DNA from: Thermoleophilum album
GTDB lineage: Bacteria; Actinomycetota; Thermoleophilia; Solirubrobacterales; Thermoleophilaceae
Reading direction: 5' to 3'
Length of the DNA stretch: 64,000 nucleotides
Assembly: GCF_900108055.1 (NCBI RefSeq)
Contig: NZ_FNWJ01000001.1
Coordinates: 558,001-622,000 of the forward strand
Positions 40,230-48,352 of the stretch are shown one piece after another. The notes below the pieces were generated by a model. It searched no databases. It had not been told where the DNA came from and saw only the letters and a program-made list of their open reading frames with translations. A program made the position numbers and the translations under genes. Position 1 is the stretch's first letter; every line of letters begins with the position of its first letter.

Positions 40230-41621
40230 ATGGTCGCAACCGCTGCCGCCGAAACAAAGGGTGTGCAGGACCCTCACGCGCGAGGTTCGTCGCCATCCGG
40301 GGCGAACGGGCAGCCGATCGATACAGTCGAACCCAGGGTGGAGAGCGCAGGGCGCAGCGTCGGGATACTCCGGCCGGAGGACGCGGGGCTCCGCCCCGCA
40401 CGGCACCCACTGCCGCCGCTCGAGGATTGCCTGCGCCTGTACGAGAAGATGGTGCTGATCCGCCGCTTCGAGGAACGCGCCGGCGAGATGTATGCGCGGG
40501 CGCGGATCGGTGGCTTCCTGCATTTGTGCATCGGCGAAGAGGCGACCGTCGTTGGCACCTGCGACGCGATGCGCGACAGCGACTACCTGCTCTCGACCTA
40601 CCGCGAACACGGTCAAGCGCTGGCGCGCGGCACCTCTCCACGCTCGGTAATGGCCGAGCTATTTGGCAAGGAAGCCGGCTGCTCAAAGGGTCGTGGCGGC
40701 TCGATGCACCTCTACGACGCCGCCCGGCGGTTTCTCGGCGGCTACGGGATCGTCGGCGCGAACCTGCCGATCGGTGCTGGCGTAGCGCTCGCCTGCGAGC
40801 TTTCGGGCAGTGACGACGCGGTCGTAACGATGTTCGGCGACGGCGCTACCAACCAGGGAACCTTCGGCGAAACCATGAACCTTGCAGCGCTCTGGCGGCT
40901 GCCGGTGGTGTTCGTCGTGGTCAACAACCAGTTCGGCATGGGCACCCGCATCGACCGCCATTCGGCGGTGCTCGACCTGTCGCGCAAGGCCGAAGGTTTC
41001 GGTGTCCCGGGACGTCGCTGCGACGGCATGGATGTGCTCGACGTTCGCCACCACATCCGCGAGGCACTGCGTCTGGCACGCGAAGAGCGGCGCCCCCAGC
41101 TGGTCGAAGCCGTCACCTACCGCTTCAGGGGCCACTCCGTGGCCGACCCCGAGGTCTACCGCACCCCCGAGGAGGTCGCCGAGTGGAAGCGTCGCGACCC
41201 GCTCGAGACCTTCCCCAAGCGATTGGTAGAGGAGGGAGGCGTGGCGCAGGCGACCCTCGAGGCCATCGATCAGCGGGCACGGGAGGTCGTGGAGGACGCG
41301 GTGGCGTTTGCCGAGCAGACTCCCTTCCCGCCTCTCGAATCGCTCTACGACCACGTGTACGTGTACAGCGGCGACGTGCCGGGGTGGTGGACGGTCGACG
41401 AGCGCAGCCCCGACGTCTATCCGGGCGAACGGGCACGCGAGGCCGGCGCTTTGGCGCGCCGGCTGGCCGAGCAGGGAGCGCAGCACGAAGAGACCGGCCC
41501 CCGCGTCGGTCGTACCCGGCGTGATTTGCCGGACGAGCTCGCCCCCGGTCCGCCGAACCTTGCTCCACCGGCATCTGCGGACACTGGTGACGCAAGCGCC
41601 GGAGGCAGCGATGGCCACTGA
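40230..41621 (+). CDS. pdhA: Pyruvate (or branched-chain 2-oxoacid) dehydrogenase E1 alpha
   Basis: A 463-residue subunit with the ThDP-binding motif FGDGATNQGTFGETMNLAAL. YEKMVLIRRFEERAGEMY, HLCIGEEATVVG, STYREHGQALARG, KEAGCSKGRGGSMHLYD and the phosphorylation-loop-like YRFRGHSVADPEVYRTPEE are typical. Disordered extensions flank the fold: about 70 residues before and 60 after, longer than in most relatives. Its stop overlaps the pdhB start by 11 bases. Confidence 0.93.
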   Translation: MVATAAAETKGVQDPHARGSSPSGANGQPIDTVEPRVESAGRSVGILRPEDAGLRPARHPLPPLEDCLRLYEKMVLIRRFEERAGEMYARARIGGFLHLCIGEEATVVGTCDAMRDSDYLLSTYREHGQALARGTSPRSVMAELFGKEAGCSKGRGGSMHLYDAARRFLGGYGIVGANLPIGAGVALACELSGSDDAVVTMFGDGATNQGTFGETMNLAALWRLPVVFVVVNNQFGMGTRIDRHSAVLDLSRKAEGFGVPGRRCDGMDVLDVRHHIREALRLAREERRPQLVEAVTYRFRGHSVADPEVYRTPEEVAEWKRRDPLETFPKRLVEEGGVAQATLEAIDQRAREVVEDAVAFAEQTPFPPLESLYDHVYVYSGDVPGWWTVDERSPDVYPGERAREAGALARRLAEQGAQHEETGPRVGRTRRDLPDELAPGPPNLAPPASADTGDASAGGSDGH

Positions 41622-42663
41622 GACGCGCCTCTCGCCAGCGCAGGCGACCCGCACGATCACCTACCGCGAGGCCCTACGTGAGGCACTGCGCGAAGAGCTG
41701 CGCGCGGACGAACGGGTGTTCCTGATGGGCGAGGACATCGGCGTCTTCGGGGGCGCTTTCAAGGTCACCGAGGGGCTGCTCGAAGAGTTCGGCGAGCGAC
41801 GCGTGCGCGACACCCCGATCTCCGAGAACACGATCGTCGGCATGGGCGTCGGTGCCGCGATGGCCGGGATGCGGCCGGTGGTCGAGATCATGCAGCTGAG
41901 CTTCGCCCTGCTGGCGCTCGATCAGATCTTCAACTCGGCGGCGCACGTGCGTTACATGTTCGGGGGCCAGCCGACGGTGCCGCTGGTGATTCGCATGCCA
42001 CAGGGGGCTGGCCATCAGCTCGGCCCCACGCACTCGCACTGCCTGGAGGCCTTCTTCCTGCACGTTCCGGGGCTGCTCGTAGCCGTACCGTCGACACCGG
42101 CCGACGCCAAGGGACTGCTCAAGTCCGCGATCCGCGACGACAACCCGGTCGTCTTTATCGAGCACAAGTCGCTGTACGGGATGCGCGGCGAAGTGCCCGC
42201 CGATCTCGGCCCCTTGCGCTTCGGCGAGGCAGCGATCAGGCGGCACGGGCGCGACGTGACGATCGTGGGAATCTCGCGCATGGCGGTCGTTGCCGAACGC
42301 GCTGCCGAGCAACTAGCTCGCGACCACGGCGTCGAGGCCGAGGTGATCGACCCGCGCACGTTGCGCCCGCTCGATCTCGACACGATCCTCGAGTCCGTTC
42401 GCCGTACCAACCGCGTGGTGATCGTCGAGGAGGGCTGGCCGCACGGCGGCGTCGGTGCCAACCTCGCAGCGCTGATTCAAGAGCAGGCGTTCGACTGGCT
42501 GGACGCGCCGATCCAGCGAATCGCCCGCGCCGACGTGCCGATGCCGTACTCGAAGCCGCTCGAACAGGCGGCGCTACCGCACGAGGAGAACGTGATCGAG
42601 GCGGCGCTCGCCTCGCTCGGCCGAACGAGCGAGGAAGCGAGCGACGGTCACGCACGCGTCTAA
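41611..42663 (+). CDS. pdhB: Pyruvate (or branched-chain 2-oxoacid) dehydrogenase E1 beta
   Basis: A 350-residue subunit pairing with PdhA. It begins TYREALREALREELRADERVF and has LMGEDIGVFGGAFKVT, DTPISENTIVGMGVGAAM, RMPQGAGHQLGPTHSHCLEA and VEEGWPHGGVGANL. ATG 41611 has GGAGG six bases upstream, inside pdhA. The usual length and motifs argue for an active E1 heterotetramer. Confidence 0.95.
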   Translation: MATETRLSPAQATRTITYREALREALREELRADERVFLMGEDIGVFGGAFKVTEGLLEEFGERRVRDTPISENTIVGMGVGAAMAGMRPVVEIMQLSFALLALDQIFNSAAHVRYMFGGQPTVPLVIRMPQGAGHQLGPTHSHCLEAFFLHVPGLLVAVPSTPADAKGLLKSAIRDDNPVVFIEHKSLYGMRGEVPADLGPLRFGEAAIRRHGRDVTIVGISRMAVVAERAAEQLARDHGVEAEVIDPRTLRPLDLDTILESVRRTNRVVIVEEGWPHGGVGANLAALIQEQAFDWLDAPIQRIARADVPMPYSKPLEQAALPHEENVIEAALASLGRTSEEASDGHARV

Positions 42664-42678
42664 GAGCGAGGGGTCCGA

Positions 42679-44139
42679 ATGGCCGCAGAGATCGTGATGC
42701 CCCGCCTTACCGACTCGATGGAGGAGGGCACGCTCGTGCGCTGGCTCGTTCGTCCTGGCGACCGAGTCGAGCGCGGTCAACCGATCGCCGAGATCGAGAC
42801 CGACAAGGCGACGATGACCTACGACAGCGACACCGAGGGTGTGGTGATCGAGCTCGTCGCCGAGGAGGGCCAGACGCTACCGATCGGGGCGGTGATCGCG
42901 CGCATCGGTGACCCGGCCGAGGCGCCGCAGCGTGCCGAGGCGCCCGAGCGTGCGGAAGCTCCGCCCGCGGCCGCCGCCCCTCAAGCCGCCGAGGAACCGC
43001 CGCCGGTGCAAGCCGAAGAGCCTGCGGCGAGCATGCCGGCAGGGGCGATCGAGCACCCCGCCGAGACCCAGCCAGCGCCGGGGACGTCGTCAGGCGTCGA
43101 AGAGACGGCACAAGCGACGGCGAAGACCACGAGCGCGCCGGAGGCGGGCGCTGCCGACGGTCGCTTGCGTGCATCACCGCTCGCCCGGCGACTGGCTCGG
43201 GAGCTCGGCATCGACCTGCGGACCGTGCGTGGTAGCGGACCGGGCGGGAGGATCGTGCGCGCCGACGTCGAGGCGCTGGCCGCTAGCACGCGCGCGCTGA
43301 GCGGCGAACGCCGCGCAGAAGAGGGGCCGCAACCAGGCGCGATCGCGCCTCCGCCACCTCCGCCACCTCCGCCACCTCCGCCACCTCCACCGGCGGCGCC
43401 AGAGGCGCCACCACGCGCACCGGAGACGCGCGCGGTAGAGACCGCGCGTGGTCGCGTGGAGGTAGAGGAGCTCGACCGCACGCAACAGACGATCGCCCGG
43501 CGGATGGCCGAATCAAAGGCAACCGTCCCCGACTTCGCGCTCGAACGGACCGTCGACATGGAAGGCTGCCGCGAGCTGCGCGAGCGCCTGCGCGCGCGGG
43601 TCGAGCCGCTCCCCACCTACAACGACCTGGTGGTGAAGGCGTGCGCGCTCGCGCTACGCGAGCATCGGCGTCTGAACGGCTCCTACCGCGACGGGCGTTT
43701 TGAGCTGCACGAGCGGATCAACGTGGGGATCGCCGTGGCCCGTCCGAACGCTCTGATCGTGCCCACCATCTTTGACGCCGATCGCAAGTCGCTGCTCGAG
43801 ATCGCGCGCGAAGCGCGCCGTCTGGTCGAACGTGCACGGAGTGGCGAGATCACGCCGCCGGAGCTCTCCGGCGGCACCTTCACTGTGTCGAACCTCGGCA
43901 TGTTCGGAATCGACCGCTTCACAGCGATCATCAACCCACCGCAGGCCGCGATCCTCACCGTCGGCGCGGTCGCACCGCGACCCGCCGTCGACGAACACGG
44001 CTCACTCTGCGTGCGTCACCTCGCAACGCTCACGCTGGTTTGCGACCATCGCATCGTCTACGGCGCCGACGGAGCGCAGTTCCTTGCGCGTGTCGCGGAG
44101 CTTCTCGAGGAACCGCTGGCGATGCTCGTCGAAGGGTGA
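42679..44139 (+). CDS. pdhC: Dihydrolipoamide acyltransferase (E2)
   Basis: A 486-residue core subunit. One lipoyl domain (1-77) carries the lipoylation Lys in IETDKATMTY (Lys43); an Ala/Glu/Pro linker follows; a peripheral-subunit-binding domain (about 156-195) reads ASPLARRLARELGIDLRTV; then 15 prolines in a row; then the catalytic domain (about 255-486). The catalytic motif, normally HxxxDG, reads H457-R-I-V-Y-G, so the usual Asp is Tyr. It is the last of the E3-E1-E2 genes and a substrate of the LipB-LipA fusion protein encoded 4 kb downstream. Confidence 0.94.
   Translation: MAAEIVMPRLTDSMEEGTLVRWLVRPGDRVERGQPIAEIETDKATMTYDSDTEGVVIELVAEEGQTLPIGAVIARIGDPAEAPQRAEAPERAEAPPAAAAPQAAEEPPPVQAEEPAASMPAGAIEHPAETQPAPGTSSGVEETAQATAKTTSAPEAGAADGRLRASPLARRLARELGIDLRTVRGSGPGGRIVRADVEALAASTRALSGERRAEEGPQPGAIAPPPPPPPPPPPPPPPAAPEAPPRAPETRAVETARGRVEVEELDRTQQTIARRMAESKATVPDFALERTVDMEGCRELRERLRARVEPLPTYNDLVVKACALALREHRRLNGSYRDGRFELHERINVGIAVARPNALIVPTIFDADRKSLLEIAREARRLVERARSGEITPPELSGGTFTVSNLGMFGIDRFTAIINPPQAAILTVGAVAPRPAVDEHGSLCVRHLATLTLVCDHRIVYGADGAQFLARVAELLEEPLAMLVEG
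43348..43392 (+). repeat. 9-bp tandem repeat coding for 15 prolines
   Basis: CCTCCGCCA is repeated four times with a fifth near-copy (CCTCCACCG), inside pdhC, between the subunit-binding and catalytic domains. Such runs stall ribosomes unless EF-P acts, and are prone to length change. It serves as a stiff linker. Confidence 0.9.
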
Positions 44140-44148
44140 GCGTCGCCG

Positions 44149-44928
44149 ATGCCTGAACGACGACTCCACGGTCCAAACGAGCCGCGCCTGCCGGCCACGC
44201 TCGACGAAGAGATCCTCGGTGCCGAGCGCCGCGAGATCGTCTCTCACTACACGGACGAGGACCGGATCCAACGCATCGCCGAGGAGCTCCGCCGCGGATT
44301 CGCGACTTTGGCGCACGTCGGCGCCGCGGCCTCTTTCTTCGGCTCGGCGCGCACGCCGCCCGGATATCCCGAGTACGAATTAGCGCGACGCTGCGCCCGC
44401 TTGGTCGGCGAAGCTGGCCTGGCGGTGATTACGGGCGGCGGCCCCGGCATCATGGAGGCCGCCAACCGCGGCGCCAAGGAAGCGGGGGCGCCGTCGATCG
44501 GCTTGAACATCGAGCTGCCGTTCGAACAGGGCCTCAACCCCTACGTCGACCTTGCGCTCCACTTCCACTACTTCTTCACGCGCAAGGTCATGTTCGTGAG
44601 GTACGCGAGCGGGTTCGTGGTGTTTCCCGGCGGGTTCGGAACGCTCGACGAGCTGTTCGAGTCGCTGACGCTCATCCAGACCGGCAAGATCCGCCACTTT
44701 CCGGTGGTGCTGGTCGGCAGCGAGTACTGGCAGGGTTTGGTCGATTGGCTGCGCGAGCGGGTAGTGGCCGAGGGCAAGGTCTCGCCGCACGAGCTCGAGA
44801 TCTTTCGCGTGACCGACGATCCCTTGGAGGTTCGCGACCTGCTGCTGGCGGCCGCGCACCGCAAGCCGCGCGTCGAGCTGCCCGCGCGCGGCGATGGCGC
44901 TGTCGCTCGCCGCTCAGCTGCTCGTTAG
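44149..44928 (+). CDS. LOG-family protein (nucleoside 5'-monophosphate phosphoribohydrolase type)
   Basis: A 259-residue Rossmann protein with ASFFGSARTPPG, VITGGGPGIMEAANRGA, RKVMFVRYASGFVVFPGGFGTLDELFE, the PGGxGTxxE motif being the family mark. Members remove the base from nucleotides, as in cytokinin activation; many were misnamed lysine decarboxylases. It follows pdhC by nine bases, so is probably co-transcribed. Its end overlaps the convergent next gene by four bases. Confidence 0.88.
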   Translation: MPERRLHGPNEPRLPATLDEEILGAERREIVSHYTDEDRIQRIAEELRRGFATLAHVGAAASFFGSARTPPGYPEYELARRCARLVGEAGLAVITGGGPGIMEAANRGAKEAGAPSIGLNIELPFEQGLNPYVDLALHFHYFFTRKVMFVRYASGFVVFPGGFGTLDELFESLTLIQTGKIRHFPVVLVGSEYWQGLVDWLRERVVAEGKVSPHELEIFRVTDDPLEVRDLLLAAAHRKPRVELPARGDGAVARRSAAR

Positions 44929-46019
44929 CGATCCGGCGGAAAGCCGATCCCCTGCGGGGGCGTCAAGGGGCTGGTGGGCAAACCGTCGGGCGGTTCGACC
45001 TCGTTGTATCCCGCGGGCGCCACGTCGTTCGGCGCATCGGGGTGGAAAAGGCTCGCCAGCTGCTGGATCTGAGCGCGCCCCGGACCGAGCTCGAACTGAC
45101 CGCCTCCGTAACAGGCGATGCCGCGCCTCGCGCACAGCGCGTAGACGGCGAAGAGCTCCTCGAGTGAGCCGATGCGCGAGGGCTTGACGTTGAGGTGCCG
45201 CACGGGGAACGGCAGCGCGTCAAGGTCGCCGGTCTCGTGGACCGGAGCATCGAAACTCAGGCGAGCGACGTGCGGCTCGAGCAGTGGCCGTGTCGCGGGG
45301 GTGACGTCGGGGTCCTCGATGATCGCCTCCGGAAATGCCATCAAGACTCGCTGGTAGAGCGCTGGATCGGTCTCAACATCGACCGGTGTTCCCCGATAGT
45401 GACCCTTGAGGTCGAGCACGTCGACCGCTCCCGTGCCTGCGAGTTGGCGGCACAGCTCGTCGTCCCAGGCGTTGGTTGGATCGAGCTTGAAGCGCGTGCC
45501 CGGATAGCGCGCGAGGAGCTCGAGGACGCGGTCGGGCAGGGCTCGCCCAGCGCGCTCCTCTAGCCGCGTCGAGACGACGAACCGCACCGGGCGCGGCTCG
45601 ATCCCCAAGACTTCGGCGAGCGATCGAGAGCCCTGGCGGAGCGCTAGATCGAGAGCCGCGGCTTCGAACGCCCAACGTCGGTACCGGCGCGAGACTTCCC
45701 GCTGCGGCGGCTGCGGAAACAGGTCGAGCGAGGCCACGAGCGCGCAGAACTCGCCAAGCTCGAAGCGGCCCACGAGCTTGCGAGCGCAAGCCCCGGCGGG
45801 GTCGCTCCACGCTCGGTCGGCTTGCAGAATGCGGTGGTCCGCGGCGTCGTAGGTGACGTCTTCGCCCCGCCCGGCGACGCCGCCGCCCTCGAGGACGATC
45901 ACCGTCGTCAAGCGTTCGAAACCACCGGGAGCGATCGTCGCGAGCGGTTCGAGTCGCACCGCTTCGACCTCCAGCGGCAGACCGCGCAGCCGCTGCCAGC
46001 AAGATTCAAGAGCGCGCAC
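44925..46019 (-). CDS. Enolase-superfamily protein with atypical active site
   Basis: A 364-residue protein with an enolase-superfamily capping domain (1-130) and barrel. Barrel landmarks are RFKLDPTNAWDDEL, VDVLDLKGHYRGTPVD, EAIIEDPDVTPATRPLLE, LSFDAPVH and LNVKPSRIGSLEE. The first catalytic motif, KxK in muconate-lactonising and related enzymes, is KLD, so the second Lys is missing; the Lys near the end (VKPS) and acidic metal ligands remain. It may be a racemase, epimerase or o-succinylbenzoate-synthase relative. The substrate is not evident from neighbours. Confidence 0.75.
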   Translation of the reverse strand: MRALESCWQRLRGLPLEVEAVRLEPLATIAPGGFERLTTVIVLEGGGVAGRGEDVTYDAADHRILQADRAWSDPAGACARKLVGRFELGEFCALVASLDLFPQPPQREVSRRYRRWAFEAAALDLALRQGSRSLAEVLGIEPRPVRFVVSTRLEERAGRALPDRVLELLARYPGTRFKLDPTNAWDDELCRQLAGTGAVDVLDLKGHYRGTPVDVETDPALYQRVLMAFPEAIIEDPDVTPATRPLLEPHVARLSFDAPVHETGDLDALPFPVRHLNVKPSRIGSLEELFAVYALCARRGIACYGGGQFELGPGRAQIQQLASLFHPDAPNDVAPAGYNEVEPPDGLPTSPLTPPQGIGFPPDR

Positions 46020-46075
46020 GCCGCGACCCTACACACCCCGACGCCGCCACCAGCGCCCTTTAGGCTGACAGCGCT

Positions 46076-47677
46076 GTGCGGCGGCGTGTTCTATTGATCC
46101 TGATCGCGGCGCTAGCGGTACCGCTACTGGCGATCGCCACAGCTCGCCTGCATGCTGGTGACGAACAAGCGCGGGGCGCCGACGCCGCCGCGGTCACGCG
46201 GCCGGCAGCCGAGCCGCCGAGCGTCGTTGTCGTTCTCACCTTCGATGAGTTCCCGATCGACGCTGCGCGCCTACCTGACGGGCAGATCGATCGCGCTCGC
46301 TTCCCCAACCTCGCCGCCCTGGTCAGCACCGCAACCTGGTTTCCAAACGCCCAAGCAGTGCATGACGAGACGAGCGAGGCGCTGCCAGCACTGCTCGACG
46401 CTCGCTTGCCGCGCCCCGGCGGCCGCGCCGATCGACGTCATCACCCGAAGAACCTGTTGACCTTGTTCGGCGAGCGCGGCTGGCGGATCGTCGCGAGCGA
46501 GGAGGCCAGCGACCTTTGCCCACGACGCTTCTGCCCGCGTGGCAACGTGCGTCGCCGGCCGACGCTCGCGAACCTCAAGGCCGGTCGCAAGGAGCGTTTC
46601 GAACGCTGGCTCGCGCAGATCCAGCGACGCCCGGAGCGCACCCTCTACTACAAACACGTGCTGCTGCCCCACCTGCCCTGGATCTACCTGCCCTCGGGCC
46701 GGGAGACGCGGGTAACGCTGGAGCGCCTGGCCAACGTCGCCGGCTTCGCCGACCCTTGGCTAACCCTGCACAACGAGCAGCGCCAACTGCTGCAGATCGG
46801 CTTCGTCGACCGCGAGCTAGGCAAGTTGATCGATCGCTTGCGCCGGCTCGGTCTCTTCGACCGCGCGTTGATAGCGATCGCTGCCGACCATGGGATCTCG
46901 TTCGATCTAGGAGTCGCCGACCGCCGTCGCGTAACGCCACGCAACATCGACGAGGTCGCACCGGTGCCGTTTATCTTCAAGGCCCCGGGGCAGCGCGCCG
47001 GATTGGTGGTGCGAGGCCTGGTGCAGACGATCGACTTCACGCCAACGATCGCGTACCTCGCGGGCCTCTCGCTCGACTGGCAGGCCGACGGCGTGCCGGC
47101 TTTCGAGCGAGCCAAGCGGCGGCTGCGGTTCGTCGAGATGCCGACCCGGGATTTCCGCGGACGCGTGCGGATCACCGTCGACGAGTGGCTGCGCCGGCGC
47201 CACGCGAACATCGCGCGGCGAGCGCGCACCTTCGGCAGCGGCCCGGCCAGCGCCCTCCTGCTCGGCTCCCCGTGGAGCCGCCTGTACCGGTTCGGGGATC
47301 GGGCACGGGTGATCGGTACCGAGGCGCACAGCCTGGCGACACAGGGCACTGCGCGGGTGCGAGCGGTGCTCTTCGAACCACAGCTCTATTCGCCGGTCGA
47401 CAAACGGCGAGTGCTGGTGCCCGTACAAGTAGCGGGCAGGATCGTGGGCGGACGCGCGAACGAGCGGCGCGACCTGGCGGTCGCGGTCAACGGCCGCGTC
47501 GTCGCCGTCGGCCGGAGCTTCCGGATGCAGAACGGCCGGCGCCGCCTCTACGGCGGCAGCGAACTGTTCTCGCTGATCGTGCCTGAGAGCGCGCTGCGCG
47601 ACGGCTTCAATCGCGTGATCGTCTACGAGGTTGCACGCAGCAGCCCACCGCGCCTGCTTGCGATCGGCTCGAATTAG
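46076..47677 (+). CDS. Membrane-anchored sulfatase/phosphoethanolamine-transferase-like protein
   Basis: A 533-residue protein with an N-terminal signal anchor (LLILIAALAVPLLAIATA) and an alkaline-phosphatase-superfamily domain (about 48-350): VVVVLTFDEFPIDA with metal-binding Asp, LYYKHVLLPHLPWIYLPSG, LIAIAADHGISFDLG with the D-H pair, and EVAPVPFIFKAPGQ. The expected Cys/Ser/Thr nucleophile after the first Asp is not clear, ETSEALPALL being a candidate area. A C-terminal beta-rich part follows (about 400-533). It probably acts on an envelope component. Confidence 0.75.
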   Translation: MRRRVLLILIAALAVPLLAIATARLHAGDEQARGADAAAVTRPAAEPPSVVVVLTFDEFPIDAARLPDGQIDRARFPNLAALVSTATWFPNAQAVHDETSEALPALLDARLPRPGGRADRRHHPKNLLTLFGERGWRIVASEEASDLCPRRFCPRGNVRRRPTLANLKAGRKERFERWLAQIQRRPERTLYYKHVLLPHLPWIYLPSGRETRVTLERLANVAGFADPWLTLHNEQRQLLQIGFVDRELGKLIDRLRRLGLFDRALIAIAADHGISFDLGVADRRRVTPRNIDEVAPVPFIFKAPGQRAGLVVRGLVQTIDFTPTIAYLAGLSLDWQADGVPAFERAKRRLRFVEMPTRDFRGRVRITVDEWLRRRHANIARRARTFGSGPASALLLGSPWSRLYRFGDRARVIGTEAHSLATQGTARVRAVLFEPQLYSPVDKRRVLVPVQVAGRIVGGRANERRDLAVAVNGRVVAVGRSFRMQNGRRRLYGGSELFSLIVPESALRDGFNRVIVYEVARSSPPRLLAIGSN

Positions 47678-47687
47678 GCGTGACCGG

Positions 47688-48311
47688 TCAGCGCTGCCCG
47701 ATCGCTTCCGGGTTGGGACGGTCGTCGGGATCGCGTACGACGCGGGGCGGATCGCGCGAGGTGTCGACCAGCAGACAAACGAAGCGTCCGGAGCGGCGGC
47801 GAATGCAGGTGCGGAAGTAGCGATCGGCGAGCGCCACGGTGTTGGCGCTCGCAAGGTTCACCACCAGCTCGCGGTCGCCGTAACGCAGCACCCATTGCCG
47901 CACCGCGCGCGCGTTCTCCGTTCGTTCGACGTCGGCTGAAACCACCAACGGTCGACTAGCAAGCCCAGCGGCAAGCCAGCCGCCGAGACCGGCCACAAGC
48001 AGCAGCGCGCCGACACGGTCGCGCAGCGCGTACCGCCGGAGCTCGCCGGGGACTGCACGCAGGTCCTCGGCGAGTGCGCGAGCTTCGAGCCGCCGTGCCA
48101 GCCACGGGGCCACCGCACCGACCAAAAAGAGGTTGCCGAAGGCGGCGACGATCAGCGCGAACGGAACCGTCATGCCTTCCTCGCGAACGCCGAGCAGGAC
48201 CGGCGGCAGCTCGTGCAGCAGCATGCCCTCGATCCCCGTGCAAAGCACGAAGGCGCTGGCCGCGAGCGCTCCGCGCACCCGCCACAGCGCGCGGTGTCGT
48301 GCGAAAGCCAC
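47688..48311 (-). CDS. Membrane protein of unknown function
   Basis: A 207-residue protein with three likely helices (ALAASAFVLCTGIEGMLL, PFALIVAAFGNLFLVGAVAP, GALLLVAGLGGWLAAGLA) and a C-terminal soluble part (about 130-207) with RYFRTCIRRRSGRFVCLLVD containing two Cys. It is convergent with the sulfatase-like gene and divergent from lipBA, 41 bases apart. No family recognised. Confidence 0.7.
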   Translation of the reverse strand: MAFARHRALWRVRGALAASAFVLCTGIEGMLLHELPPVLLGVREEGMTVPFALIVAAFGNLFLVGAVAPWLARRLEARALAEDLRAVPGELRRYALRDRVGALLLVAGLGGWLAAGLASRPLVVSADVERTENARAVRQWVLRYGDRELVVNLASANTVALADRYFRTCIRRRSGRFVCLLVDTSRDPPRVVRDPDDRPNPEAIGQR

Positions 48312-48352
48312 CGTCGGGCGAGGCTAGCGCAGGCACGGGTAGCATCGGGGCG

